64,000 bases of DNA from Anomaloglossus baeobatrachus. Its lineage: Eukaryota; Chordata; Amphibia; Anura; Aromobatidae. Positions 1 to 10,098 of this stretch are shown here, in pieces (within the stretch, counting starts at the first letter, position 1; the number at the start of each line of letters is the position of its first letter). A program made the position numbers and the translations under genes. The notes beneath the pieces were generated by a model, which saw only the letters and a list, made by a program, of their open reading frames with translations, ran no database searches and was not told the DNA's origin. Location: the NCBI RefSeq assembly GCF_048569485.1, contig NC_134355.1, forward strand, positions 660,538,215-660,602,214, in the 5' to 3' direction.

Positions 1-3000
1 AATGCACGTCAGCAGCAATCCTTGCAAGTGCAGGACAAAAGGCACCAAGAACAGATGGAGCAGGCCAATGCACGTCAGCAGCAAGCCTTACAATTGCAGG
101 AAAAAAGGCACCAAGAACAGATGGTTCTCCTGGCCAAGTCGATCCGTGCCGGACCGGCAGCAACAACCCCGGGACCGGGTGACGACGGCAGCGTCCGGAA
201 AGCGGTGAGACAAGCGTTGCAAAAGATGACCCCGGGTGATGATGTGGAAGCGTTCCTGGCGGTGTTTGAGCGGGTGGCCGAGCGGGAAAAGCTGCCGACC
301 CCGCAGTGGGCTGAGGTATTGTCGCCCTATCTGACGGGGGAACCCCAAAAAGCGTACCTGGACCTCGGTACCGAGGACGCCATTGACTATGTGACCCTGA
401 AAGCCGAAATACTGGCTCGGTTGGGGGTGAATACCTATGTACGGGCTCAGCGGGTAAATCAGTGGTTCTATGAGGAAGCCAAACCCGTACGCTCCCAGGC
501 CTATGACTTATTACATCTTGTAAAAAAGTGGTTGCAGCCTGACACTCTGAGCCCGGCGCAAATGGTGGAAAGGGTAGTAGTGGATCGTTTTGTGCGCACT
601 TTACCCGTCACCGTTCAACGGTGGGTAGGACAGGGTGACCCGAGTACCCTGGACCAATTAGTGTCCCTGGTAGAGCGGCATGTGGCTACGCAGGACTTGA
701 TACGGGACACTGAGACTTTGCGTACCGCCCGTCGGTCCGGCCCCTCCAAGCCTAGGGCCAAGGACCCACCGCCGACACCGGTACAGGAGTCCGCTACCAT
801 CCTGGCTGAGGCCGCGCCCGCCGTTCCTGAGGTCCGGAAGGCCATGTACCCTAAACGACAACTTGTCAAGGGGGTTTCCTTCCCTATTAGATGTTGGCGG
901 TGCCAGCGGGTGGGACATATGGAAGCCCAGTGTCCCCTGACCACGGAGCCCATGGATTGTGGGGTTACCCGGCGGGGTTCAATGTATGCTCAGGTGGTGT
1001 GTACCGCTGACCTGGTCTCCCCAGAGACAGAGCCCCACTTGTGCCAAATACAGGTGAATGGATGTCCGGTTACAGGATTGTTGGATTCCGGAAGCTTAGT
1101 GACCCTTGTGCGATCCACCTTGAGAGCTAAAGTAAAGGCCACAGGACGCACCGTGGGGGTGGTTTGCATACATGGGGACCGCCGCGACTATCCCACGGGG
1201 ATTGTCACCATCACAGCACCTTGCGGTCAGGTGCAACATGAGGTGGGACTTCTTAACACTCTTCCTTATGACGTGATCCTAGGAAGGGATCTGCCCTATT
1301 TTTGGACTTTATGGAGGGGACCCCCTAAGTCCCCTCAGATATTGGTCGGTCCGGGACCTGAGCCCTACAATCCTGAATCCGGGACACCTGCCGTAGGGGT
1401 CACCATGATAGGGACAGAGTGTGAACCCGATAGGTCGCCCCTAGAGGTATTGGCAGGAGAGGCTGAGACGGTCGGGCCCATCCCGGAGTTGGAGGTGTCC
1501 CCGGATACGTTTGGGACAGCCCAACTCCAGGACCCTACGTTAATACATGCCCGGAGTCGGGTGACAGTAGTTGACGGGGTGGCACAGCTGCCCGGTGCCC
1601 AGGTAAGGTACCCCCATTTCGCTCTTAAGCAGGATTTACTCTACCGGGTAGATGAAATACGGGGCGTAGGGGTAGAACAGTTGGTGGTCCCCCAGCCGCA
1701 TCGCCGGCGGGTCCTCGACTTGGCTCATAAACACCTGATGAGTGGTCACCTAGGGGTCAAGAAAACGCAGGAGCGAATATTGCAAAGGTTCTATTGGCCC
1801 GGGGTCTTTGGGGAGGTAAAACGGTTCTGCGAAACCTGCCCGGAGTGTCAGCTTACTGCACCCCTGACCCATTTTCGCAGTCCGTTGGTACCGTTACCCA
1901 TTATAGAAGTCCCTTTTGAACGGATAGGGATGGATCTGGTGGGGCCCCTCGTAAAGTCCGCTCGAGGGCACCAACACATCCTAGTGATCGTTGACTATGC
2001 CACCCGGTATCCCGAGGCGATACCTCTCAGACATACTGCAGCAAAGCTTATAGCTCGGGAGTTGTTTGCTGTGTTCTGCCGGGTGGGGTTGCCCAAGGAG
2101 ATCCTTACGGATCAGGGGACCCCATTCATGTCTAAAGTGACCAAAGAGCTATGCCGGCTACTCCAGATCAAGCAGTTGCGTACGTCTGTGTATCATCCTC
2201 AAACGGACGGTTTAGTCGAGCGTTTCAATAAAACCCTGAAAACCATGCTAAGAAGGGTGATTTCAAAAGACGGGAAAGACTGGGATATGATGCTTCCCTA
2301 TTTGATGTTTGCCATCCGTGAGGTGCCACAGGCATCCACGGGGTTTTCGCCTTTTGAGTTGTTATACGGGCGACATCCCCGGGGATTGTTGGACCTGGCA
2401 AAGGAAACATGGGAACAAGAGCCCACCCCCCATAAAAGTGTGATCGAACACATTTTAGGAATGCAGAACCGCATAAGCGCGGTCATGCCAATTGTGAAGG
2501 AGCATTTACAGGAGGCTCAGGCCGCGCAAAGCGGCGGCTACAATAGACAAGCCACCGTGCGGACCTTTAAACCCGGGGATCGGGTGTTGGTATTGATCCC
2601 CACGGCGGAGAGCAAATTCCTGGCTCAGTGGCAAGGCCCCTACGAGATAAAGGAAAGAGTCGGGGTGGTTAACTATAAAGTATTGCAGCCCGGTAGGCGG
2701 AAACCTGAACAAATATACCATGTCAACCTATTAAAACCTTGGCAGGAACGGGAAAGCCTGATGGCTGTTTTTTCCCCACCTCCCTCCTCTTCGGGTCGTT
2801 CACATCCGGCTCCAGCGACCTCCGGAGAGGACGAACCGGAAGTAAGGATTGGAGAAGCCCTCACCAAGCAACAGAGGCGAGAGGCCAGACGGTTGGTTCA
2901 GCAGAACCCCGATGTCTTCTCCGAGCTGCCCGGTAGGACCAGTCTGATACGACATGATATTGTCACCGAGCCCCACCTGAAGGTACGCCTGAAGTCATAC

Positions 3001-4362
3001 CGGGTGCCGGAGGCTCGACGACAAGCCATATCGGAGGAAGTAAAGACAATGTTACGCCTGGGGGTCATCGAAAAATCCCGGAGTGAATGGGCTAGTCCGA
3101 TTGTCCTAATACCAAAACCCGATGGCTCCTTAAGGTTCTGCAATGACTTTAGGAGATTGAACGAAATATCCAAGTTCGATCTCTACCCCATGCCCCGGGT
3201 GGATGAGCTGATTGATAGGCTGGGACAGGCGCGATATTTTACCACGCTCGACCTGACCAAAGGGTACTGGCAGGTGCCACTAACGGAGTCCGCCAAGGAG
3301 AAAACAGCTTTTGTTACGCCGGAGGGTCTCTTCCACTATGTTGTCTTGCCTTTTGGGTTACATGGCGCTCCGGCCACGTTCCAGAGGTTGATGGACTTAG
3401 TGCTGGAACCCCACCAGGCGTATGCATCAGCGTACCTGGATGACATCATTATTTACAGCTCCGATTGGCAGACCCACTTGGAACAGGTACAAGCGGTGGT
3501 GGACGCGCTTCGAACAGCCGGATTGACAGCCAATCCCAAGAAATGTGCATTGGGACTCACGGAAGCCCGCTACTTGGGCTACGTGATAGGCCAAGGAGTG
3601 ATTAAGCCCCAAATTAACAAGGTTGAGGCGATCCAGAAGTGGCCTAGACCCCTGACCACGAAGCAGGTTAGGGCCTTCCTGGGTATCGTGGGGTACTACA
3701 GGAGGTTTGTAAAGGATTTTGCGGGACTATCAGCCCCCTTGACTGACCTTCTCAAAGGCAAGAAGTCCGTCATGGTGCGTTGGACTCCGCAGGCCGAGGA
3801 CTCCTTCCGGGCCCTGAAGGGGGTCCTGTGCGGACGGCCCGTTCTTGTCAACCCTGATTTCCGGAAGGAGTTCATAGTACAGACTGACGCCTCGGAGGTC
3901 GGCCTGGGGGCAGTGCTGTCTCAGGTGGTTCAGGGGGAGGAACACCCCGTCACCTTCTTAAGTAGGAAGCTCACCCCTCCCGAGCGGAATTATAGCGTAG
4001 TGGAGAAGGAGTGCCTGGCGATCAAGTGGGCCTTGGAGTCCCTACGCTATTACCTGCTGGGACGGCAGTTTCGCTTGGTGACGGATCACTCTCCACTGGT
4101 CTGGATGAGGTCCGCCAAGGAACGGAATGCCCGGGTTACCCGGTGGTTCCTTTCTCTGCAGAACTTCCGGTTTACGGTTGAACACCGGGCCGGTAGGTTG
4201 CAGGGCAACGCCGATGCCTTGTCCCGCGGCCCGTGTTTGATGGCTGGAGTTCAACCCCACACGCTTGAACTGAGGGGGGGGGTATGTGAGACTGTGACCG
4301 GGGTTATCTATGACGGCCGGTATGTCTCGCCCAGGTTGTGCTCACTCCATGATAGAAAGTGA
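1..4362 (+). CDS. Gag-Pol polyprotein of Gmr1-like retrotransposon (partial at 5' end)
   Basis: The frame enters the window open, so the true start is to the left. Parts in order: a Gln-rich N-terminal segment with a 22-residue tandem repeat (1-132); gag; a CCHC zinc knuckle CWRCQRVGHMEAQC near nt 892-933; an aspartic protease motif LLDSGS near nt 1078; the HHCC finger of integrase near 1726-1860; the integrase core (DLVGP near 1933, TDQGTPF near 2107, DGLVERFN near 2206); reverse transcriptase with YLDD near 3436; and RNase H with TDAS near 3883 and TDHSPL near 4081. No env or chromodomain is evident. The protein would assemble particles and copy and integrate the element. Domain order PR-IN-RT-RH is the diagnostic feature. 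Family assignment is confident; whether it is active cannot be told from sequence. Confidence 0.9.
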   Translation, partial: NARQQQSLQVQDKRHQEQMEQANARQQQALQLQEKRHQEQMVLLAKSIRAGPAATTPGPGDDGSVRKAVRQALQKMTPGDDVEAFLAVFERVAEREKLPTPQWAEVLSPYLTGEPQKAYLDLGTEDAIDYVTLKAEILARLGVNTYVRAQRVNQWFYEEAKPVRSQAYDLLHLVKKWLQPDTLSPAQMVERVVVDRFVRTLPVTVQRWVGQGDPSTLDQLVSLVERHVATQDLIRDTETLRTARRSGPSKPRAKDPPPTPVQESATILAEAAPAVPEVRKAMYPKRQLVKGVSFPIRCWRCQRVGHMEAQCPLTTEPMDCGVTRRGSMYAQVVCTADLVSPETEPHLCQIQVNGCPVTGLLDSGSLVTLVRSTLRAKVKATGRTVGVVCIHGDRRDYPTGIVTITAPCGQVQHEVGLLNTLPYDVILGRDLPYFWTLWRGPPKSPQILVGPGPEPYNPESGTPAVGVTMIGTECEPDRSPLEVLAGEAETVGPIPELEVSPDTFGTAQLQDPTLIHARSRVTVVDGVAQLPGAQVRYPHFALKQDLLYRVDEIRGVGVEQLVVPQPHRRRVLDLAHKHLMSGHLGVKKTQERILQRFYWPGVFGEVKRFCETCPECQLTAPLTHFRSPLVPLPIIEVPFERIGMDLVGPLVKSARGHQHILVIVDYATRYPEAIPLRHTAAKLIARELFAVFCRVGLPKEILTDQGTPFMSKVTKELCRLLQIKQLRTSVYHPQTDGLVERFNKTLKTMLRRVISKDGKDWDMMLPYLMFAIREVPQASTGFSPFELLYGRHPRGLLDLAKETWEQEPTPHKSVIEHILGMQNRISAVMPIVKEHLQEAQAAQSGGYNRQATVRTFKPGDRVLVLIPTAESKFLAQWQGPYEIKERVGVVNYKVLQPGRRKPEQIYHVNLLKPWQERESLMAVFSPPPSSSGRSHPAPATSGEDEPEVRIGEALTKQQRREARRLVQQNPDVFSELPGRTSLIRHDIVTEPHLKVRLKSYRVPEARRQAISEEVKTMLRLGVIEKSRSEWASPIVLIPKPDGSLRFCNDFRRLNEISKFDLYPMPRVDELIDRLGQARYFTTLDLTKGYWQVPLTESAKEKTAFVTPEGLFHYVVLPFGLHGAPATFQRLMDLVLEPHQAYASAYLDDIIIYSSDWQTHLEQVQAVVDALRTAGLTANPKKCALGLTEARYLGYVIGQGVIKPQINKVEAIQKWPRPLTTKQVRAFLGIVGYYRRFVKDFAGLSAPLTDLLKGKKSVMVRWTPQAEDSFRALKGVLCGRPVLVNPDFRKEFIVQTDASEVGLGAVLSQVVQGEEHPVTFLSRKLTPPERNYSVVEKECLAIKWALESLRYYLLGRQFRLVTDHSPLVWMRSAKERNARVTRWFLSLQNFRFTVEHRAGRLQGNADALSRGPCLMAGVQPHTLELRGGVCETVTGVIYDGRYVSPRLCSLHDRK

Positions 4363-4595
4363 ATCCACTATAGGGTTAATGCTGTTTCCCTACAGACTGA
4401 AGGAAGGGTTAAATAGAATCAGGAACGAGGGCAGGTGTGCCGGGTGTGAGGGAGTGATCACAACTCCCTGAGTCTCTGCTGGAGAGACATGTACATTGCT
4501 GTGGATTTTTGTTTGGACATTAAACACCGTGTGCTGTGAACCTTGATGCCTGGATCCCGTGTCTTCTGCTGCGCAGCCGACCGCGCTACCTCACA
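4285..4595 (+). repeat. 3' LTR of the Gmr1-like element
   Basis: The LTR begins TGTGAG and ends CTCACA, a 6-bp terminal inverted repeat of the TG...CA type. It directly follows a G-rich polypurine tract. A candidate polyadenylation signal (ATTAAA) lies near 4519. The gag-pol frame reads into the first 78 bp of the LTR. Length is 311 bp. The target-site duplication cannot be checked because the left end is outside the window. Confidence 0.88.
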
Positions 4596-4599
4596 ATAC

Positions 4600-4982
4600 T
4601 TATAATAGAGGCGCAGATACCAGCTGCCATCCTAAGCATATCAAAAGGTCCCTTCCACACACAACACTGTCGAGTTGACAGAATTGTCTCAGATTCCATA
4701 GTAAGGGATGTACGACACACAGAGATGAACCTGAAATTTCACAATAGGGGATATCCCCCCTACATGAAACCTGCTGCACAAATCACGCAGACATCAGGCT
4801 CTCAAAAAATCCCCTTCGTGAACACTTTCCATCCCTTTTCTCCACTTATCAAAACTGCTATCTTGAAACACTGGCCCCTCCTACACCAGGCTTACCCCTC
4901 CATTCCCGAATTCCAAAACAAGCCACTATTCTGCTTTAAGCGTCCCCCCAATTTAAGGGACTCATTAGTACGTGCAGACATT
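4600..4982 (+). pseudogene. PLE reverse-transcriptase C-terminal region (fragment)
   Basis: The translated segment contains the PLE-typical block IPFVNTFHPFSPLIKTAIL followed by HWPLL and RPPNLRDSLVRADI. This is the C-terminal end of the PLE reverse transcriptase, just before the linker to the endonuclease. It starts immediately after the Gmr1-like LTR, so the retrotransposon interrupts the PLE coding sequence. The segment ends at ADI, where another insertion begins. It is a dead fragment. I am confident of the family but not of the exact left junction. Confidence 0.75.
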
Positions 4983-5599
4983 TGTAACGGGGTGCCAGGG
5001 GTGCCTCCGGCCTGGTAGTCGTGGCCCTTGCTATCAGGCTTACCCCTGGTTCCACCGTCACTATGGGGACAGGAGATGACTTGGTGGGGCAGAGTGTGGT
5101 GGTGATGCAGATGTTATCCGGCGCACAAACACTCTTCAGGCAGGGTTCGATGCAATGAACAAACATTCTTTTATTCTTCACAAAGTCCCAAACAAAGCAA
5201 TAAAGGTGATGATACGCTTTCTTAGCTGGGGGAAGCCTGTCCTTGCGTCCCCTCCAGTGGGGATGTGCCTGACTACTCCACTTCGCCCGGCTCCCACTTC
5301 TGGCTACCCACAGCCCGGACCCACACCGGACTGCTTCACACTATGAGGTTCCGCCCGCTCCTTTTCTCACCGGCTTCCCTGATTTCCAGCTCCCACACTC
5401 TGCCCCGGCTCTGCTGCTCCGCTCCTGTCCCCGAGACGACTGCTCCCTTGATCTAATCTTTCCCTCACACCCTTGCTCTCTCCTCCCCTTGTCTCTGCCG
5501 GCTCCTCCTCCCCACTGTGGTGACAGCCGTCCCACCCGGCCACTAGGGGTACCCTAACACAATACACATGCACATACAAATAAAACATTTTTATTAATA
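4983..5599 (-). mobile_element. LTR-like insertion inside the PLE (possible solo LTR)
   Basis: This segment splits the PLE between its RT end and its GIY-YIG part. Read on the minus strand, 5559 to 4983 runs from TGTTAGGGTACCCC to CCCCGTTACA, which looks like a solo LTR with TG...CA ends, and an AATAAAAG signal lies near its distal third. That core shows no matching target duplication. A direct repeat ACATT at 4978-4982 and 5600-5604 fits a slightly larger insert ending at 5599. The right boundary is therefore uncertain. There is no coding sequence. Confidence 0.5.
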
Positions 5600-5604
5600 A
5601 CATT

Positions 5605-6142
5605 TCCGGGTTAACTATGCTCCCTTTTGCAGGGGGTCTGCTCACCCACTGCACATTGGCCCATCCAAACCACCTATCTGGCAAATTTTCCTATCCACCA
5701 GCCGGAAGGGACATTCCCTTGTCTTCATTGCCTACAATGTTCTCACGTTACCAAAGGGGATCATTTCACCCACCCACGTACTGGCAGGAGATATCCCATT
5801 CGGGGATACTTTACATGTGACTCTAATTACGTCGTGTATCTCATCAAGTGCCCGTGCGGTCTCGGGTTTGTTGGGGAGACCACCCAGCATATCCGAGACC
5901 GCATCAGCAAGCACAAATCGACAATTCGATGTAAACAAACGATTCTGCCTATCCCTGCACATTTCATCACTACTGGTCATTCAATTTCACAACTGAGATT
6001 TCAGGTGCTTGAACATGTCTGCCCCCCCAGACGAGGAGGCAATCGCATCAAATTACTACGTGAGAGGGAATCATATTGGATTCATACCCTCCAAACCCTG
6101 GAACCCCATGGCCTCAACCGAGAATATGAGGTTCATGTCTAG
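5605..6142 (+). pseudogene. PLE linker and GIY-YIG endonuclease region
   Basis: The translation carries the PLE linker finger (TFPCLHCLQCSHVTKGD), then GYFTCDSNYVVYLIKCPCG, GFVGET and IRDRISKHKSTIR. This is the GIY-YIG endonuclease arrangement, with VYL and FVG in place of the GIY and YIG triplets, followed by the helix with conserved Arg and His. In PLEs this nuclease nicks target DNA for target-primed reverse transcription. The frame ends naturally at LNREYEVHV. Upstream, the frame is interrupted near the junction with the preceding insert, so this is a remnant rather than a working gene. Confidence 0.85.
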
Positions 6143-6671
6143 GTCCTTGACTATCTCAGACGACTCATTATTACATACATTGTGATATACGTGCATTTTT
6201 CCAATTTGCAACCTTTTATAAGATTGATTACGCTGTAGTTGTATGTTTGTTCTTTTCCCCTATCTATCATTTTTTGCTATGTATTGATATTGACGCCTGT
6301 ACTTGCTTCCTTTTCTCCTTCTAGGTATCCTAGTATCCTTTTTCCTTCACTCACGGTCCACTATAGCACTCTTCTGCACATTTGGGCCTCCTGACAGGTA
6401 ACTATACTCCATCCAGTACACTGAGTGCATCCGTAGCCCTCTCAGTAGATACAGATCGCAGCCTCTACCATGTTCACATTTACACACTCCTACTCAGTGC
6501 CCGTGTTTCCCCTCCTGTATTTCTTACTCATACACCACTTACATTCCCATATCCATATTAGGCCCTCTATGTGCTCACACTATACCACTGTTGCCACATC
6601 CATACCCTGCTTATTACACACTTACATTACTGACACATCCATGTCCCCAACAGATCTTAGGATTTTGCCTC
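6143..6671 (+). other. PLE 3' untranslated segment
   Basis: Non-coding, T- and C-rich sequence following the GIY-YIG stop. It ends in CCTC (6668-6671), which is repeated at 10617-10620 on the far side of the next insertion. I see no gene or other repeat here. Confidence 0.6.
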
Positions 6672-8034
6672 TGTGGAGCCCTGGACAAGCCAGGGGCCAC
6701 AGAGAACAACACCTACACACCCCACACTCCCAGCAGGCACACCAAAGTCAGACACAAAACCCTTGTTGCCTTCCTCCAGGGGCTGATGTTCACACCAAGG
6801 GGTGGGCCTGGCGGTTGGTCCCACCCACTGAGGAGTTCACAGTCCTGGAGGCGGGAAAAGAGCTCAGATAAGTTTTGACAGTGAAAGTGGAAGGAGGAAA
6901 GTGTAGTAGTGGAGCAACTGACTGACAGCGTCCGGGTGTGTGGCCCGGGCGAGACAGCAAGGTTGGCAGACGGTGGTGACCGTCTGCAGGAGTGGCCTAT
7001 CAGAGTTACCGTAAGGACCATGGACGGGCGGTGGCCCAGCGGTACCGGACCGGTACACGAAGAGAAGTCAGCACCATCTGGCAGGGGCTTACGGACCCCG
7101 GCAAGGCTAGGAGTCGCCGTGAATTTGCCGAATCCATTAGTGAAGGGGACCTCCTGGGTTTCCAAACAGCCAAATCCCGACAGAAGGCAACAGTCCAACC
7201 AGAAGAGGGAGACACCGCCACCGCCAAGGCAACCGTTTCTCAGGGCCAGAGCCTGCGGGCAAAAAGGGGCTCCTCCAGCCCACATCCAAGCTGGGGAGCG
7301 GGTTACCGGTGGGAACCCATCGGAACCATCACCCACTGTACCATCACCCATTCCCTGTAGACTGTGAGCCCTCGCGGGCAGGGTCCTCTCTCCTCCTATA
7401 CCAGTCTGTCTTGTACTGTTAATGATTGTTGTACGTATACCCTCTTTCACTTGTAAAGCGCCATGGAATAAATGGCGCTATAATAATAAATAATAATAAT
7501 AATAAAAATAATAACCAACAACCGTACATAGGTGCAGAGAAAGGCAGTCACCATCAACCTGCCAGGGAGCAACAACATCGCAGCCATCTGTGGGACCCGT
7601 CCATCCAGCCGAGTGTTTTACCGAGAACTGTGTCTTCATCATTGGGCTGAGTGAGTACCACCGGCCCCGCGACCCTGCACCTCACCAGGCCCCGTAACCC
7701 GCCTGCCATCCACCCCTACCCTATCACCGGGCCCCGGGACAACCAACCCCCTACCCACGGAGGGGAGAACTAACAACAAAGCTGCTCCCAGTGACCGCTC
7801 CCGGGATCCCCGTTCAGAGCAGCGGTGGTGTCACCAAAATCACCACAACCGTGGGTGGCATCACGGACAATAACAATCAACCCCCACAATCAAATCCCCT
7901 TTTCACTCACGGGTGAGGAGCGCCGCTCGAGTCCCCGGGATCCGGCCCACCGCTCGAGCCACCACCGAGCAGCGGCAGCAGCGGCCGGACCCGAGCAGTG
8001 GGAGAGCGCAGCGTCCCCTCCTCCGCCCGCGCCA
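6672..8034 (+). repeat. 5' LTR of cold-shock LTR element copy 1
   Basis: It starts TGTGGAGCCC and ends CCCGCGCCA. The first 25 bp hold a small inverted repeat, CCCTGG-ACAAG-CCAGGG in the family. It is longer than other LTRs of this family (about 1,250 bp), partly because an L2 tail has inserted near its middle. It is homologous along most of its length to the LTRs at 24795, 27969 and 31147. Confidence 0.85.
7338..7515 (+). mobile_element. L2-clade LINE 3' tail inserted in the LTR
   Basis: The sequence has the typical L2 3'-end text: GACTGTGAGCC followed by GCGGGCAGGGTCCT, then TTGTAAAGCGCCATGGAATA, ending in an (AATAAT)n tail. It interrupts LTR sequence that is continuous in the copies at 25480 and 28660. 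A similar tail, reversed, lies at 59162-59240. It is a 5'-truncated copy with no coding capacity. Confidence 0.75.
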
Positions 8035-8333
8035 ACTTGGCATCACGAACAGGATCCTACCGCTCTGCCGTTGGGTAGAGGTGCGCCTTGTTATTGCCAG
8101 AGGTGTCCGGCTGAAAATTTGCAGAAGCCGCCATCTTTGGCGCGAAGAATTCCCAATCGAGCGTCCCCCCGAGTAGTGGAGGCGCGAAGGCCAAAACCCC
8201 GCCCCGATAGAGGAGGAGCCAGAAAGAGACTAAGGGGGACGAAATGGCGGCTGGTCGCATGTGAGCGCGGCTATAAAAGCAGGGACGCCAGGACCCTGCG
8301 GCCATCTTATTCCTGGGAGAGGCCGCCAGTAAG

Positions 8334-9422
8334 ATGTACATGCCGTCCCGAAGCACCGTAGCCCCCGCGCCTGGAACAGCGGCGTGTGTGGAGATCCGGA
8401 CCGCGCAGCTCTATCAGAGGCTGCAGGTCAAGATGCAGCTCCTCTTGGAGGAGTGGGAGACCGACATGACGGAGGTCATAGTGACTGTGCGGAGACGTGA
8501 GGAGGAAGTTGCGGAAGGGAGGGTGAGTGACCCACGCCCCGATACCCCTAGTGGGTTGGTCATCGTGGCTGCGGGACCCGGTCTAAACCCCCTCGCCCTG
8601 CTGCCTCCCTCGCCACCCGTCCTGGCTGCCGTGACCCCGCCACTAGGCCCGCTACCACCGCAACCGGTCGCGATACCCCGCATGTCCGCCCAGGCGGTCC
8701 GACCTGTAGCCGGAGTCTGCAGCCGACCGGAGGTGCTACCGTGGAAAGCCCCGAAGCCTGAACTGGAGGCACCCCCCGAGAGATCCCCCGAGCCGGAGCC
8801 GATAGACCGCTCCGTGAAAAAGGCCCAGCAGCGGAAAGCCCCTGTGCCCATCCCCCACACCTCGGCTGAGGTAGCGCCGGGTTGTCGCTGCAAGGCGGCG
8901 TCCAAGGCCAAGTCACCGCGGGACCTTCTGCCCAGATCACCAGCAGTGGGCAGTGTCCAAAAGGTCTCGCGGGGCCCAACCCGTACGCCGGAGCACGAAA
9001 CAGCGCCATACTGGGATAGGGAGCCGGTACCGTTGGGCCTAGAAATGGAGGATAGGGAGAGGAAGAAGGCGGAATTGGTGGCCCGTGCAATCCGGGAGAA
9101 GGAGAGCCTCCACCAAGCGACCTTCCATGTCCGGGGCCCCCTGTATGAAGGGCAGGTGAGGCAGTTTGATGTCCGCCGGGGCTATGGCTTCATATACGAA
9201 CCGGGCCTGGAGGCCGAAGTATTCATCGCCCGGCGGGATGTTAATGCTCACCTGCCAGAGGAGCACCCAGGCCGTAACCTGATGCCAGGGGACCTGGTGC
9301 AATACACCCGGCACTGCAGGGAGAGGGGGTGGTTTGCGCTGGATGCGAAGTTGAGGGGCAGCCAGGAGGCCCGTGTGTGCACCGCGCTCCCTCCCCCAAA
9401 TGATGCCGAGGACTCAGAGTAA
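8334..9422 (+). CDS. Cold-shock-domain protein of LTR element copy 1
   Basis: A 362-residue protein starting at the ATG of MYMPSRSTVAPAPGT. That start is conserved as M-W-MPSRSTVAP in the other two copies, which is why I chose it. Layout: a short basic N-terminus; a helical, probably coiled-coil stretch (about residues 20-60, LYQRLQVKMQLLLEEWET); a long Pro-rich low-complexity middle (about 65-210); an acidic/basic helix (about 230-260, REPVPLGLEMEDRERKKAEL); and a C-terminal cold-shock domain (about 270-345). The domain shows EGQVRQFDVRRGYGFI, corresponding to the GxVxWFNxxxGYGFI/RNP1 strand of Y-box and Lin28 proteins, then VFIARRDV (RNP2-like VFVH strand) and LMPGDLVQYT. A role in binding the element's RNA or cDNA is inference. 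There is no polymerase or capsid signature. Confidence 0.85.
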   Translation: MYMPSRSTVAPAPGTAACVEIRTAQLYQRLQVKMQLLLEEWETDMTEVIVTVRRREEEVAEGRVSDPRPDTPSGLVIVAAGPGLNPLALLPPSPPVLAAVTPPLGPLPPQPVAIPRMSAQAVRPVAGVCSRPEVLPWKAPKPELEAPPERSPEPEPIDRSVKKAQQRKAPVPIPHTSAEVAPGCRCKAASKAKSPRDLLPRSPAVGSVQKVSRGPTRTPEHETAPYWDREPVPLGLEMEDRERKKAELVARAIREKESLHQATFHVRGPLYEGQVRQFDVRRGYGFIYEPGLEAEVFIARRDVNAHLPEEHPGRNLMPGDLVQYTRHCRERGWFALDAKLRGSQEARVCTALPPPNDAEDSE

Positions 9423-10098
9423 GGGAAGCGGAATGCCGTTGTCACCGTCCCCGTTGGGACCACCACTGTTTAAAGTTTTGAAAGTTTTTGCAAGAATGAT
9501 AAGTAAATGACACCGTGAAAATTCCCCTGATTTGAAGCGTTGATTGAAACCGGTTGTTGCCGGCACCGTTGTCCCCGTGGGGAGCGTTCAAAAAGTTGCA
9601 TAAAGAACTCTTTATGATCAGGCCCGAGAACTTGCAGGGCAACCACAAACTTAGTGGCATGTAAATAATGTTATGTTATGGCTTCTACCGTTGCCGCCTC
9701 CGGAGAGGCAGATTGGAGGAAGGGCCCGCAGTGGAGCAGGCTGGGGCCCAGCCACCACCGGAACCGGTGGCAATCCTCTGGGGGCTTCAGGGGCTCCCCA
9801 TGGACGTGGGTCCCCTGAAAAGGACAGAACCCGCTCGGGCAGCTTGTGCAGGACTGGGGTCAAGGGGTGCTGCCTGTTTGCTAGGGGCAGCATCAGGGCC
9901 AGGTTGCTTGGGTGGGAGAGAGCAGAAGCCGTAACCGTTGGCAACCGTTTAAGTAAGAGTATCTCCCGATGTGGGAAGATGTTATTATACTTGTAAATAT
10001 GTTTACAGTTTAACCGTTTTAATATTTTTCAGTTGGTGAAAATAAAACCGGTGATGAACAGGCAGCCCGCGGACAGTCTGCATTTAACTAAGGGGGAA
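9423..10098 (+). other. Non-coding 3' internal region of cold-shock element copy 1, ending in polypurine tract
   Basis: No pol domains are detectable between the stop codon and the 3' LTR. The segment matches 27339-27968 and 30517-31146 in outline, including the blocks CCTCCGGAGAGGCAG and GGGCAGCCCGCGGAC. It ends in the purine run AGGGGGAA next to the LTR. Confidence 0.7.

Larger units (their letters stand above)
1..4595 (+). mobile_element. Gmr1-like Ty3/Gypsy LTR retrotransposon (5' end outside window)
   Basis: The visible part comprises the gag-pol frame, a G-rich polypurine tract (about 4271-4282) and the 3' LTR (4285-4595). Integrase lies upstream of reverse transcriptase. That is the Ty1/copia-like domain order known in the Gmr1 group of deuterostome Ty3/Gypsy elements. 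The part in the window looks whole, with no interruption of the reading frame. The 5' LTR and first part of gag lie left of position 1. The element sits inside a Penelope-like element, whose coding sequence resumes directly after the LTR. The open frame suggests a young copy; age cannot be estimated from LTR divergence because the 5' LTR is not visible. Confidence 0.92.

Noticed and set aside
8057-9314. Antisense and other-frame reading frames overlapping the cold-shock gene
   Set aside because: They are shadows of the GC-rich coding sequence; only the sense frame shows the silent-change pattern and the domain.
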